A DNA stretch of 64,000 bases from Opeltia flavorubescens (GCA_000442125.1 KE546970.1:310001-374000), one strand, 5' to 3'. Shown: positions 8,957 through 23,517, counted from the first letter of the stretch. Notes: a model not told the origin generated them from the letters alone. Numbers and translations: made by a program.

Positions 8957-11900
8957 ATGTCTGACAATTCTACCTTCCATGGCGATATCGCCATCGTCGG
9001 CATGGCCTGCCGTTTTCCCGGTGCCAACAACCTGGACGAATACTGGCAGTTGCTTCTTGCTGGAAAATCGATGCATACAAGAGTTCCATGCACGAGGTTC
9101 TCACAGGATAAGCTTTGGCGGCTTGGAAATGCTACACCCGAAACATTCTGGGGTAACTTCCTCGATAATCCGGATTCGTTTGATCACTCTTTCTTCGGCA
9201 TCTCTGCTCGCGAGGCAACGTCCATGGACCCCCAGCAACGGCTAGCCCTTCAAGTCGCTTATGAAGCTGTCGAGTCAGCAGCTTATTTCGACGTATCGAC
9301 AACTTCTCGCTCCGTTGGAGTCTTCCTTGGTGTTGGTTCAGTTGATTACCAGGATAACGTTTCATCAAATCCTTCCAATGCCTTCTCTGCCTTAGGAACA
9401 CTTCGCGCTTTCATCAGCGGCCGCATAAGTCATCACTTCGGCTGGACCGGTCCTTCGATTACCTTCGATACCTCGTGTTCCTCGTCGGCCGTGGCAATAC
9501 ATTCAGCTTGCAAGGCCCTTCTTGCAGGCGAATGCTCTGCCGCTTTGGCTGGCGGCGTCAATGTCATCACAAGCCCATTACTCTATGAGGACTTGAGCAA
9601 GAGCGGGTTCTTGAGTACGACAGGACCATGCAAGCCCTTTGACGCTAGGGCAGATGGATACTGCCGCGGTGAAGGTGCGGGCATGCTCTATCTCAAGAAG
9701 CTGTCTGCTGCTACAGACAATGATACAATACTCGGCATAATCAGGTCCTCGGCCATCAACCAAGGGGACAATTCCACTCCCATCACCGTTCCACATGTGT
9801 CATCACAGACGAGTCTTTATCGGCGTGTGCTAGAAACATCTGGCATGGAGGCATCTCAGATCAGCTTTGTTGAAGNTCATGGCACCGGTACCCTGGTTGG
9901 GGATCCTATAGAATTCGAGAGCATCCGCCAGGTTTTCGGAGGACCAGAGCGCAATGATACGCTATTCGTAGGGTCGGTGAAGGGAAGCATTGGTCATACT
10001 GAAGCGGCATCTGGTGTGGCAGCTGTCATTAAGGCTGTGCTAATCCTTCAACACGAAATCATACCTAAGCAGTCAAATTTTACACGGTTGAATCCCAAGA
10101 TCAAGTCACTCCAGCCTACTCGCATAGAGATTCCAATCCAGACTCGAGTTTTGGATGGAAACTCTGTATTTGTGAGCAATTATGGAGCAGCGGGTAGCAA
10201 CGCCGCTCTGATCATCTGTAAGCCGCCTGCCTCCAGGCTTGCGAAGCAACGTACCATGGTGGATAGGATTCAATTTCAGAAGTATCCGATCCTCATCACC
10301 GCTCACTCGGAGACGAGTCTCCGCTCTTTTTGCGAGGCTCTCCGTAACTGTCTGAAAGAAGAATCCTTGCCCAAAAACAAAGCTTTAAAGCTACCAGATG
10401 TTGGATTTGCCTTAGGACGAAGGGCGAATCGATCACTTCCAATCAGCTTCTCGACTTCTGTCACATCACTACCGGAACTTGAGGAGGCTCTCGCAGACCC
10501 AGGATCTCAGATCCGTAAAGTACTGCCTAACAAGCAGGTGACAACGAGCCCTATCGTGCTGTGTTTCGGCGGTCAAAACAAGAAATCAGTTGGGCTCTGC
10601 GAGGACGTGTATCAAAATTGCGCGCTCCTGCGCATGCACCTCGACTCCTGCGAATCGATTTGTCGATCTTGTGGTGTATGTGACTTCTATCCGCATATTT
10701 TTGAAACGGGAGATACCAGCGATATTGTTCTCCTCCATGCCATGCTCTTTTCCCTTCAATATGCATGCGCGAAGGCTTGGATAGAGTGCGGACTTCTTGT
10801 GGATGTGCTCATCGGGCATAGCTTTGGATACCTCACAGCTCTATGCATCTCCCAAGTGCTGTCCCTGGAACAAGCTTTGCAGCTGGTAATCGGCCGTGCA
10901 AGGTTATTCAAGGCTCTCTGGGGGGCTGAGAAGGGAGCAATGTTGAGTGTTGACTCTGACTCTGGACAGATTCATGATCTCTTGGCTTCGGTTTCGAGTC
11001 TTGAGTCCGCTCCACATATTGAAGTCTCGTGCTATAATGGCCCAAAGAGTCACATTCTCGCTGGCTCGGTAAATGCTATCAAGACAGTCGAGAAGGTAAT
11101 TGACACTGAACAATCAACAAAATCATCCGGGCCAATGAAATACCGGAGACTGGATGTTACAAATGCCTTCCATTCGCACCTTATGGACCCCATACTACCG
11201 GAACTCGCAAGATTGGCTGAGAAACTTGATTACCAGGAACCGAAGATTCATGTGGAAGCTTGCACAAAATACCCAAGCCGGGCAATAAATGGCTCAGCGA
11301 TAGTACAGCACGCGCGCGAGCCAGTCTACTTCGTCCATGCTATAGAGAGAATTGCTGGTAGGGGGCCATGCACGTGGATAGAAGCAGGTACAGATTCAGG
11401 GATCACCAATCTGGCCCGAAACGCTATCCCCTTATCTATGCGTGATAAACACACCTTCCAGCCCAGCTCGTTGAGTCATGCGAATTCCATAGACTCGCTC
11501 ACAGATACCACAGTCAAGCTGTGGCGATCTGGAGTGCAAGTTAAATTCTGGCTCTATCACCATGAGGAGATAGCTCGGTACCACCAGATCATCTTACCGC
11601 CATATCAATTCGACAAGCCCAGTCACTGGTTGAAGCTTAATGATACCAAAATGCAGGCTTCAACGCAAGAAACCACGCAGCCAGGGATGTTGTCGTTCAT
11701 CTCCTTCATAAGGCCTCAAAACGAGCAGCGATCACTTGCAGAGTTTCGAGTACATATATCCAACCCTCAATTCAGACGCTACGTTGAAGGACATAGAGTC
11801 CTTGGCTATGGCTCATGTCCGGCGTCGGTACACATTCATCTTGCGGCACAGGCGATGGTTCATTTGATCAAAAAGGAATCATCGGCGGCCTCAGTTGTTA

Positions 11901-14900
11901 GCGATTTCAAAGTGGAGAAACTAGTGATGGCCTCCCCTCTTACAATCAGCTATGACCGGGTGATCACCTTGGAGACAGAGTCGCATGATGATTCTCCTAG
12001 TCGATGGGCTTTCCATCTACTCAGCCGTCCGTTAGACGATACCTCGAGTTCAACGAGTCACGCTAGGGGTGTGATCTCGCTTGGGATTCCTCCCGATGAT
12101 GCAACGATCTCGAAGCATTCCTGGTCTCGCAATCCTGTGCTCCATAACCTTGAGCAAAATATAGCAGGCCCGTTCATCTATAACGTTTTCTCTACCATAG
12201 TCGAGTACGCAAATGTCTTCAGGGGAGTCAAGACAGTTTCAGCAAATACCCTTGGTGTTTCGGGCCGGGTTTTGCTTCCTGATGCTCCAGACATGGTTCT
12301 AGCTTCTCCGCTATGCGACCCTTTGTTGGTTGACAACGTTCTCCAGGTTGCAGGTCTGTACGTTAACTGCCTCTGCGAGAATAATTCTGGGAGGGTTTTT
12401 GTGTGCAGTCAGATTGGTCGATTTGCTTATCAGAATAATCTGAAAGACCAAGGCGCTATACCTTGGGACGTTATTGTTCAGATTAGCAGCATGAGCGAGC
12501 GAGAAAGGATCTGCGACATCGTAGCATATCCCGCCGCATCTAAAGATGCTAACATCAGACTCTCTGGTGTACAATTCACAGGAGTTTCGAAGAACTCCCT
12601 ATTGATGACACTCAGTGGCAAACGTTACAGCAATGGGAGCGCTACAGACCAAGTGACCATGGAGCTGGAAGAAACAGCCCGTGACCCACATCACAATCTA
12701 TTCGTACCAAATGGGTCAGCGCATGCTGAAGGTCCGGGAAATCCGGATAAGAACATTTTCTTCCGATTGCGCGAGTCTTTGAAAGATATTACCGGGGTCT
12801 CGACGACTGATATGCTTGAAGGTTCTCGACTTGAAGATGTAGGTGTCGATTCGCTGGTGATTATCGAACTTCTGGACGAGATCGAAAAGGAGTTCGAAGT
12901 CAACATTTCATTGAGCGAATTCGAACAGCTAAAGGATTTCAAATCTTTGGTTCGGCTTATTGAGTCAAAATCGATGAAGACCGTCCAGAGCAACTCTGTT
13001 CAGCGGGAAGAAGTAAGCAATACCATGATTCCAAACAGGGGGAAGCAGCAAAAGACGAGTGGCATGTATTCTAGGAGAGAGAATCTGGAACCGATACAGC
13101 GACATACCAGTGATGCCCAGCACTTTGCCCTACAGGTGAGGGAGGCTTTCGAAGAAGTCCAAACGAACCTTGTCCAACATTTTCGAGACGCTAAGCTTGA
13201 AGGATATACACAGCATGTGGCAACCCATCAGCAGGACCTGGTGGTGGCATACATCATCGAAGCTTTCACTCAACTTAACGTCGTTGATGTAGATGTAGCC
13301 ACGAATGATTCGAAACCTGGACCCGTTCTACCAAGGCACGCTGAATTGACCGTGCACCTCCGACGACTCATGGAGGACGCAAAAGCTGCTGGTATGAAAT
13401 CCTTCGCCCGCTTTACATCCCAGGAGGAACGGGATTCATGCCTCAAAAACCCGGAAGTAGAGTGCTCGAGTTTCCCTCAACACCGGTCAGAGTTTCAGCT
13501 CCTCGCTACCGTAGGTATACGATTAGCAGGCTGTCTGTCTGGGCTCGAGGACCCCTTGCATATTCTTTTCGGCAACAAAACCAACAGAAACCTTTTGACA
13601 GAAGTGTACACTAATGCGCCGATCTTCTCTACCGGTACTCGTCTACTTTTGACATTTCTTTCTCGACTGGTGACAGCAAGGCATGCCACTTCACCGGTCC
13701 GAATCCTTGAGATTGGCGGAGGAGTCGGCGGAACCACTACCTCGATCATAAGGCTATTGGAAGAAAAGAAGTGTGCTTTCATCTACACTTTCACAGACAT
13801 CTCTCCCTCCTTAGTGGCTGCAGCAAAGCAAAGATTCAATACACATGATCGTATGGAGTTCAGAATCCTCGATGTGGAGTCTCCACCCGGCGAAGAATTA
13901 CTTCAAAGTCAGGATATCATAATCTCCACAAACACAATACATGCAACCAAGTCTTTGACCGAATCTAGCAGCAATATCCGTCGAATGCTTACCGAGAACG
14001 GTGTCCTGTGCCTGGTCGAACTCACACGACCTCTTGGTTGGTATGATATCGTCTTTGGGTTGCTTGATGGCTGGTGGCGCTTCAACGATGGCCGAACTCA
14101 TGCAATTGCGGACGCAAAATGTTGGGACCGAAGTCTCCATGATGCTGGGTTCAAGAACGTCTACTGGACCGATGCAGACCATGAAGACAGCGATCTCATA
14201 CGATTGATTGTTGCTTCCGGGTTTACCACTACGAAACAGCAGCTCTCCATCCCTAGTCAATCAACAGAAGTCACGATGGAGACGGTGCTATTCCGACAAA
14301 TTGACGACAATCCTCTGTATGCCGACATCCATTATCCTTCAGAAATCAACTCATTACCAGGCAAATGGCCAGTTGGTAAGTCTACTATATCCCCGTTCTC
14401 TCTCGTTTCCTGACCACTTTATTCCAACCTCGGTGCTGTTTTTGGCAACGCCCTCCTAACCCTACCAGATTCGTCAGAGATTTACTGACGCAGTTAGCTT
14501 TGATGATCCATGGCGGGGGCTATATTATGCTCTCTCGTAAAGACATCCGTCCTGGACAGACTCAACATCTGTTGGAAAATGGCATCATTCCAATCAGCGT
14601 CGACCATAGGTTATGTCCCGAACTGGATATAATCGATGGTCCCATGACGGATGTCTGCCACGCTCTTGACTGGATACGAAATCAATTACCTCGCCTCAAG
14701 CTCCGGCGTTCCGACATCGTACTCGATTGCACCAAAGTGGCAGCTATCGGCTGGTCCACAGGCGGCACACTGGCTCTTTCCCTTGGCTGGACAGCACCAG
14801 CACGAGGACTCCAGCCACCAGAAGCTATCCTCGTTTTCTATTGCCCAACAGACTATACATCGAAATGGTACCAGGAACCACACTTCCCCTGGCGCACAAC

Positions 14901-15456
14901 CCCAGCCGATGCAGAACGAGATTACGATCTCTGGGAAGCGGTCCAAGACAACCCCATCACGGGCTTCAACATCTCCAGCGCGCGTACACCTGGAGGTTGG
15001 ATGGCAACGCAAGATGCCCGTGCTAGAATCCCTCTACATATGAACTGGACGGGCCAAACTCTACCCATCCTCCTTGGCGCCTTGACTTCTGAGAAGAAAA
15101 AACAGAGGCAATCAGCATCTTCTGGTATGCAGCTAGCCCATCATAACAGCCATACCATCCTCCCAATGCCCCCGCTCTCGCGCATCGAGGCTATCAGTCC
15201 TCGTGCACAGATCATAAAGGGTAATTACCACACCCCGACTTATTTTATCCATGGCGATGAGGATGAGTTCATACCCGTGCAGGAAACTAGGGATACTTAT
15301 GAAGAATTGGTGAAGAGGGGTGTGCACGCTGGTATTTCGATCGTGGAGGGTGGGGGACATATGTGCGAGATGTTGGGGGTGCCGAAGGGGGATGAGAGGG
15401 TTTGGCAGGCTGTTGTTGATGGGTATGGGTTTTTGATGGAGAGGTTGAGGGGGTAG
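8957..15456 (+). CDS. Non-reducing polyketide synthase, KS-AT-PT-ACP-CMeT-hydrolase, lacking SAT
   Basis: join(8957..14375, 14498..15456), 2125 residues with one 122-base intron just before the last domain. KS: DTSCSSS with Cys174, HGTGT His308, [10 protein letters not shown] His347. Malonyl transferase: GHSFGY, Ser622. Product template: His946 in EGHRVLGYG and Asp1126 in [10 protein letters not shown]. One ACP: VDSL with Ser1299. C-methyltransferase: SAM loop [10 protein letters not shown] near 1585. C-terminal alpha/beta hydrolase of the HGGG type: oxyanion HGGG at 1811, Ser1893 in GWSTGG, Asp near 2062, His2094. All catalytic residues are present. The order resembles the synthases of methylated orsellinic acids (mycophenolic acid, austinol, andrastin families), which carry an N-terminal SAT of about 350 residues; here the protein begins directly at the KS. 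Codon 307 contains an N. It should make a C-methylated monoaromatic acid; the exact product is not readable. Confidence 0.95.
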
Positions 15457-16001
15457 GAGGGGGGGCGGGAGTTGAGTGAAGTGAAGGTTATATATATAGA
15501 TTGTTTGGGCTGGGGGGAAAGGGGGGGGTTGAAGTGGTGGTCTTTCTTTTTTTGCTTGAGATGTAGATGGGGGGGATTTGACTGGCTGGTGGTTGCTTTA
15601 TTATGATAGATAGATAGGTGACGGGGTTAGTAATGTAGTATGGTAGAAAGGAAATGAGATTGCTTATTTGCTACTTCGGTATTCCCTGCTTCGATGTGGG
15701 AGTTTTTTGAATTTCTGCCGTTGAGGATCCACTCCGTGAGGGATGCAGAAATAAAGCAGAGGGACTAACAAGCAGCGGGACGGAGGAAAGGAAAGTTGGG
15801 GGAAATAGAAAATAAGCCTATAGATGGATGGGTATAAGGATTGTTTTTCAGAATAGACTATGTCGTCGACTGAAATGGACATGTTCTCGTCCGTCTCGAT
15901 TTCCTTCTTCTACGTGAACTGGATTTCCTCTGCTACATTGTATCATCGTCGATCCTTCTCAGCCTGAGGTTCTGCTGTCACCTCCTCTACTTTCAACTCC
16001 C
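15457..16001. other. Intergenic region between convergent genes
   Basis: About 545 bases between the stop codons of the polyketide synthase and the PRP6 homologue. The first 170 bases are strikingly G-rich on the plus strand with several runs of six or more G, followed by GATA-type short repeats near 15600. It marks the right border of the metabolite cluster. No gene seen. Confidence 0.6.
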
Positions 16002-19000
16002 CTACTTTTCCAACAACGCCACCACCTCCTCCAGTACCTTCTCCACCCCCCACCCTTCCCTGCCCACCCCCTTCCTTACCCCGGCCCAAACCTCCCCATG
16101 CCTCGGTTCCGCCAGCCTCAATTTCCCCAGCACATCATCCCTCTTCTCCTCCGTCCCATGCATGCCCAAAAACCGCCAATACCAAGCCCACGTATCCCCA
16201 TCATCCGCATCCACCAGCACCGCCTTCTCAAACCACGTAGCCGCTTTCTCCAACTTCCGTTCCGCCCAGAAGACGCGCGCCACGGTGACGAAGAGAGTAG
16301 CGTCCGACTCCACCACCTTCACCGCTTCGAGGGAGAGCGGTTTCCGCTGCGTGCGCGGCTCGAGGAACCAGATCCGTTCGGCCCACAGACGGCCGGATTT
16401 ATGGCACTCCGTAGGTTGCAAAGCGCGCGCCATGAGGTTTTTCGCCGCGGAGAGGTTCCCCGCTCGTCGCTCTAACCGCACGCTTTCTAGCCATAGGCGG
16501 TCTGATTTCGGGTTTGCGGCTCTCGCGCGGTCGAGGACAGAGCGGGCTTTGACCACGCTTCCGGCTTGGAATTCCTCGAGCTGGGAGAGGAGGATCCAGA
16601 GTGTCATGGCGCGGGGGCAGGCGCGGCAGCCGGTGGCGTAGGCTTCGCGGGCTTGCGGCACGAGGCGCTGGGAGGTGTAGATCTGGGCTTTCTGGGCCCA
16701 GAGTTTCCAGTTCGAGGGGTAGAGCTGGAGGGCTTGGGTGGCGAGGTCGAGGGCCGTGGCGTCGGGTGTGGTGTCTGTGGGGGAAGGGTGGGTGCGTGCG
16801 AACGCGACGGATTTGATCCAGACGCGGTCGGTGCCGGCTTCCTGGCGGGCTTGAGAGAGGAGGTCGCGGGCTTGGTCGATTTGGCCGTTGCGGGCTTCGA
16901 GGTTGATGGCTTCTAGGTATATGTTTTCGGAGGGGGATTGATTGAAGGCTTTGCCGAGGACGATGCGGGCGCCGTCGACGTCGCCGGATTGGTATTTCTC
17001 GTTGGCGTATTGGATCCAGAGATCGTCGGCTTGGGGAACGGCTTCGACGGCTTTCTCGAGGACGTTCCAGAGGTCTTCTTTCTTGCCGTGGATTCTTTCA
17101 AGGTTTGCTGACGCTTCCCAGGCACTCTTGGAGGTTGGCCAGATTCGAAGAATGTACGCGTAGATTGCTCGGGCTATTTCGTGTCGTCCTCTTGATATGC
17201 TTGCTTGAGCGTCTTCCATGAAGAGCTTTTTACGATCATCGTCTTCATCAAGTCCATAACTGAGGGTTTCCCGGATGATATTCTGGCCGGTAAGTATTGC
17301 ACCTTCTTCCTCGCACTTTTCGGCCTGTTCAATCCATTCTTCACGCTTTAACATGGCATTCTCGTTGGCAAGGGACTGGACCGCACGCTTCATTATGGTC
17401 GCCGTGTTCTTCGAGCCTACTTGTTCCTCAAGACGACTTGCAGCAATCCATACTTCTGCATTCTTTGGATTGGCACGGCGACACGTATTGAGTACTTTCC
17501 GTGCTTCTTCGGTCGTTTCGACAATCCTAGCCAATGCTAAATGCAATTCGATAGAGGCCGGTATTTCAGAGCAAGCTTTGGAAAGCAGTAATCTTGCCTC
17601 GCCTGTATCCTCACTTAATTGTACAAGTTGCTTCCAGAGGACGACACTTTTTGGCAAACGGTCAAGAGCTCGGCGGAGAACTCTCTTTTTTTTTACTAAG
17701 TCGGTCTCAAGCTCATTCGCCCTCGTCCAAAGCCTAGTCGACAGAGGATTTTCTTCCACTGAAGCGGTAGCGATGATCTTTGCGTTATGACTTTCATTAA
17801 GTCTTATGTTCTCGAGCCATGCATCTTCTGAATGTGGGTTGAGGCTGCAGCATTGAGCCATGACGTCTCGGGCTTTCACCGGTTTGCCGGCCAACTCATG
17901 GAGACGAGCGAGCGCAATGTATCCTGGAGGATGGCGAGAATTCGTTTTTATGACACTTTGAAGTAGGCTCTCAACTCGCTTAATGTCGCCAATATCGTAA
18001 TCTTGTGACTTCAGCTCTGTTTTTGACAAGCTTGTCAGATATCCCTTTGGATCGATGGTACTGGCACTTCCAGAATTTGCGTCTGCTGACCCTAATGCCG
18101 CTTTGTCAAGGTTAACCTGTAGTACCTTGTCCCTTGCTGCGCCAATGTCCGCAAAGTTGGTCATAGTCCCGTCCACATTGTCATTGCCAGACCCGTTCGT
18201 TTGAGCCCCATCAGTCACACTCGTATCAAATTCGGTAGAGTTCCTCGCGCCTGCGATGACACTGTCGGGAACGGCGTAGAATCGCTGCCGTAGGTTTTGC
18301 TTCGCTCTTCGATTCTTGCCCGTAAGATCTCCGACCTCGGGTATATTCTGCCATTGCTCATCGGTCACGCTGACAAGGCTTCTCTTCAGATCGGCGAATT
18401 GCTGTTGGATCTTAGGGTTCTTCGCTTCGTAGTCATCTCTTTCTTGCTTCTCGCGGGCTTCCCTGTGGTCGAAAGGATTCAAGTCGGCAATCTGTTCACG
18501 CAAAAGGGGAATTGATAAACCATATGCTTCACAAGCAGAGGTAGAGAACAAGGGGCGTGGAAAATGGGATAGGATGACTAACCTTCTGGCCTTTCTTCTC
18601 CTATCCATCCGCTCATCGACATCCTGGTATATGCGATCCGCTTCATCATCGTCGCGGTCGTAGGCACCTGTGGCGAAAAGGCCGACCTCATTTTCTGGAT
18701 CTTGAAAGCGCTCATCGTCATCGTCTTCCTCTTTCTTCTCAACGGCGCCGTATGCTGAGGGGGTAGGAGCCTGGTCATCGACTGTGTTAGCAGGGTCAAG
18801 GTCCTGTTGAGTCTATCAGGTCGACTTACACCTAGTTGAGCTGCTCTTTTCGCAAGAGCTTCCTTGATCTGGTCCTCACTTGGCCCTTCTCTTGCTGGAC
18901 CAAGATCTGAGCGAGTTGTGAAACCAGTCGCACCTCTTCCAAGACCAGCAACATAATTCTCTGGAGCTTGTTGGCTCAGGAAGTCTTTCCGACCAGACAT
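16002..19000 (-). CDS. PRP6: Pre-mRNA splicing factor Prp6/Prp1 (U4/U6.U5 tri-snRNP, PRPF6)
   Basis: complement(16002..18462, 18583..18781, 18832..19000), 942 residues, nearly identical in length to human PRPF6. The start [16 protein letters not shown] opens the PRP1 N-terminal domain, with [18 protein letters not shown] typical of the family. An acidic linker and the segment [12 protein letters not shown] and [12 protein letters not shown] follow. From about residue 230 to the end it consists of HAT/TPR helical repeats (for example [19 protein letters not shown] and [19 protein letters not shown]). The protein bridges U5 and U4/U6 snRNPs in the nucleus. The first intron is only 50 bases with its branch-like CTAAC next to the acceptor. 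It shares a 309-base divergent promoter with DIM1. Confidence 0.95.
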
Positions 19001-19309
19001 GTTAAACCTGGCCAACGATTTCGGTCGTCTGCAAGTTCTTTCGACAACGGAGAGTAAAATCGGAGTCACAGACTGAGAAGCTCAGAGACCCGGGTTCTAG
19101 CTTGCGGGTTAAAGTGAGCTAATTTCTTTTAGCTAGACTTCCCGCTTTATCGATTGATACCCGGCCCTGCAGACTGCGGGCAAAAATTCTGGAGAAATTA
19201 ATCGGCTATCAAGTTTTGCTTCAAAACTTCGTGGGTTCCTTATCCCATATCACCTATAGACCAAGGATTCGCCCGCTATTCTCAGCAATCTATCCGCGAG
19301 AAACGAGAG
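19001..19309. promoter_or_regulatory. Divergent promoter of PRP6 and DIM1
   Basis: 309 bases between two outward-reading housekeeping start codons, both for RNA-processing proteins. It must hold both promoters and 5' leaders. No TATA-like box or known motif stood out. Confidence 0.6.
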
Positions 19310-20680
<1,371 letters not shown>

Positions 20681-21031
20681 AGCCTTTGTCATGGCGGAAA
20701 CCGTGCTGCGTAGCTAGGTGTAAGGATCTGAACAGCGAATGACAGAATTGAACGATATAACGCATCGTCAGTGGAGCGGACCGACCAGGGCGGAGGCACC
20801 AGTCGGTTCCAAAATGGGCGTTCTTACACAGGGAAGAATAGCCATCTGCGATAAATTTCATTTTGCATTTTGAGCGAGCCGAAAAATTTGCATACAATAT
20901 CGAGTTACAAACTATTTCGAGATTTCAACGAGATTTCGCTAAAGAAACTCAATCAAACTTGCCATTGATTTTTTTTCCCCTTTCACTAGAACCACCCCCT
21001 GATTATTCACACCGCCCCCCTCAATCGTCGC
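20681..21031. other. Intergenic region between convergent DIM1 and PDI1
   Basis: 351 bases holding the two 3' untranslated regions. A run of eight T followed by four C lies at about 20969-20980. Nothing else seen. Confidence 0.6.
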
Positions 21032-22793
21032 TCACAGCTCGTCGTGTTCCTCCGCACCCTCCTGATCAGTATCACCCACTGCAGTCTTCACGGCCTCGGT
21101 AGCCTCACTCGCCTTCTCCTTAACCTTCTCCGTCGCCGCCTCCGCCGCCTTACCCATCTCATTCGCATCTGGCATTGGAATCTCTCCCTCCTCGGTTTCG
21201 TTGTCCTTCTTGCCCTCATAAACATCAACTTTGTACTTGCCATTCTCCTTGACGAAGTTGGCTAGATCCTCAATGGTACGAGATCCACTGTACACAATGG
21301 GGCTGTCCTTTGAGCCGGCGGGGAAGAGCTTGATGGTTGGGAAGCCGGAGATCTCGTCGGGAACATCGTTGGCAGTGGCGTCGACTTTGGCGATGATGAC
21401 TTGGGAATTATAGGTAGGGTTGGAGGTGTACATCTCGGCAAGCTCTTCATACTTAGGGGCAAGACTAGGTAGCATATGTGAGCACATTGATAGGAAATTC
21501 GGAAGGTTGAGACCCACGCTTTGCAGTGGCCGCACCACGGGGCGTAGAATTCCAACAGGACATCCTTGTCCTCATCGATGACGACATCCTTGTAGTTGTG
21601 GGCTACAACGACCTGGACTGAGCCTTCCTGCTTTTCGGGAATCGGCTCAGACTTGACGCTGGGTTCGATCTTCCCGTCAACGAAATCCTGAACGAAAGCT
21701 CCGACGTCCTTCTCAGTCAATTTCTTGCTCTGGTCGAAGGGGAATTTCTGGTTCTTGACAGTTTCTTGGATAGCGAACGCAGGCCATTTGTCGACCTCAA
21801 GGTTCAGGTTGCCGGCGTGAGCGCCGAAAGATTTAGCATCAATGGTTGCGAAGCTAATGACTCCCTTGTGCTTCTCAGCAACAGGCTTGAGTTCGGCGGC
21901 CAATTGATCGCGTTCTTCAGGGGTTTCGGCAAAGATGTATGCGAGAGGAATGCCAGCCTAGAAAACATCCATCAATATTCGTTTCCATTGTGTATCATAG
22001 AGGAAAACATACAGCCATATAGCCAGCATATGTTTCAGGGCCCACTTCACCGACCAGAGGAATGGCGGAAGTCTTGACCCATTTGTCGATGGACTCTTTG
22101 TCGAATTTTCCATCAAAGGTATTCTTGCCCTCATCGAAAGTCTTGTAGAGGACTATTGAGGGCTGCTTGACGCCCTCAGTACTAGCCAGACCGGCGTCAT
22201 TGGTCGCTCCAAAAAGGAAATCGTCTCGAAGACCCTCAGCGATCTCGGAGAATGTAGAGTTTGATTTCTTATCATCCGCAGCGAAGTATGCTACAATAAC
22301 GACTTTATCGGCCGTCTTGAATTCCTCTAGGCTCTCGGATGTAAGGACTGAGACGGCGGGGAGAGCCTGCTTGGTCATGTACGATATAATACTAGTCAAT
22401 TGTTAGTACAGAGCCCCGATCATCAATTGCTAGGTGTACGTACGCTGGCGCCTTTCTTTGACCTGAGTATGGGCTATGGTTATCTGGGCCTCGGAAGACT
22501 TTGACAGTTGGGTAGCCCTCAACGCCATAGTCTTTGCATAGATCGGCTTCTTCTGTGCAATCGACCTTGACCAAGGGGATATCCTTCTCCTTGAGTGTGG
22601 TTGCTGCTTCCTCATACTCTGGTGCTAGAGCTTTACAGTGACCGCACCATGGGGCAAAGAATTCTGCTAATACAAGGTCATGGCTTTTGACAAAGTCGAC
22701 GAAAGTATCTTTCTTAAGATCGTGAACGTCGGATGCTGAAGCTACAGCGGCAGCTCCAATCAGGCCGAGGGCAGCGCTTCGGAAATTGCGCAT
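21032..22793 (-). CDS. PDI1: Protein disulfide isomerase, ER lumen
   Basis: complement(21032..21464, 21518..21957, 22013..22391, 22444..22793), 533 residues. The signal peptide MRNFRSAALGLIGAAAVASA is followed by thioredoxin domain a with APWCGHCKAL (Cys50, Cys53), two redox-inactive thioredoxin folds b and b', and a second active domain a' with APWCGHCKA near residues 382-389. The acidic C-terminal helix ends in the ER retrieval signal HDEL. The a-b-b'-a' layout and length match fungal Pdi1/PdiA. It forms and rearranges disulfides in secretory proteins. The third intron starts GTGGGT inside the CGHCKA codons, an imperfect donor but the only one that restores KALAPKYEEL. Unfolded-protein-response control is expected of the family, but I could not point to a convincing element upstream. 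Confidence 0.96.
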
Positions 22794-23517
22794 TGTGCTA
22801 GGTGGGAAAAATATAGGAAAGAACGTAAGGGCTACTTCAAGCAACGTGTGCAACAAAAATGAAAAGGTAAGATCCCGAGTAGGTCCTTGGGTTTTACTGT
22901 GGAGAAGACGGGATCGATTTGTCAGTTAACTTTCGAGGACAGATCGCAAGTTAGACCCCTTTATCAGATGCTGAGTCAGCCATTTCAGATAAAGACCACG
23001 CGAGTTTTGTCCAACACTAAAGACATGTGTCCTACGGTAGATCCAGACTTGGATCCACATACCCATTATTCCTACAGCCTGGGAACCGAAAAATCAGTCT
23101 ACAGATTAGACTTATTCGTATCGTGCTTTTCAACAATCATTTGTAGGTTCGGTAGACCCTGCAAAAGGTAAGAAATATGAACGAGGTATCGAGTTCTTTT
23201 TCTTTAAGTCCACGCAATGTTCCATTAAAAGTGTAAGATTTAGATCAGTCATTTGGCAGACCATTGTTAGTGCTGAAATCAGATCAATAAGCTCGCATCG
23301 TAATGTCCTAATATACAAGATGGGGGTTTTCTAGAGTTTCATCGCCGGCCAGAAGCGATATCGCCTGAGTAAGAACTAAAGAATCTCATACCGTCTGAAG
23401 CCTCTTCCTGCTTCAGTCTTTCCTTAGTTGTTTGATAGGGTAATCCGCAACGCCCGAGTTAGTACAATGATTGCAAAGCCGTCCATATTACCATATGAAA
23501 TAATTGTCTTCCCGGTC
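22794..23517. other. Intergenic region: PDI1 promoter and HRP1 3' flank
   Basis: About 720 bases with only short chance open frames. It holds the PDI1 promoter and leader (just right of 22793) and the 3' end of HRP1. No RNA gene or repeat seen. Confidence 0.55.

Noticed and set aside
8737-8964. 75-codon frame just before the PKS as a possible SAT remnant
   Set aside because: It is in a different frame from the KS, has one hydrophobic stretch and none of the SAT catalytic features.
15457-15660. G-run tract as telomere-like or G-quadruplex element
   Set aside because: The runs are irregular and lack the TTAGGG unit; a quadruplex cannot be argued beyond base composition.
16098-16916. Several plus-strand frames of 116-159 codons
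   Set aside because: They overlap the coding strand of the PRP6 homologue, which has full family homology; high GC of that gene leaves antisense frames open.
18782-18831. Alternative 26-base intron giving a longer PRP6 exon
   Set aside because: Too short for a spliceosomal intron; the 50-base alternative keeps the frame and has a branch-like CTAAC.
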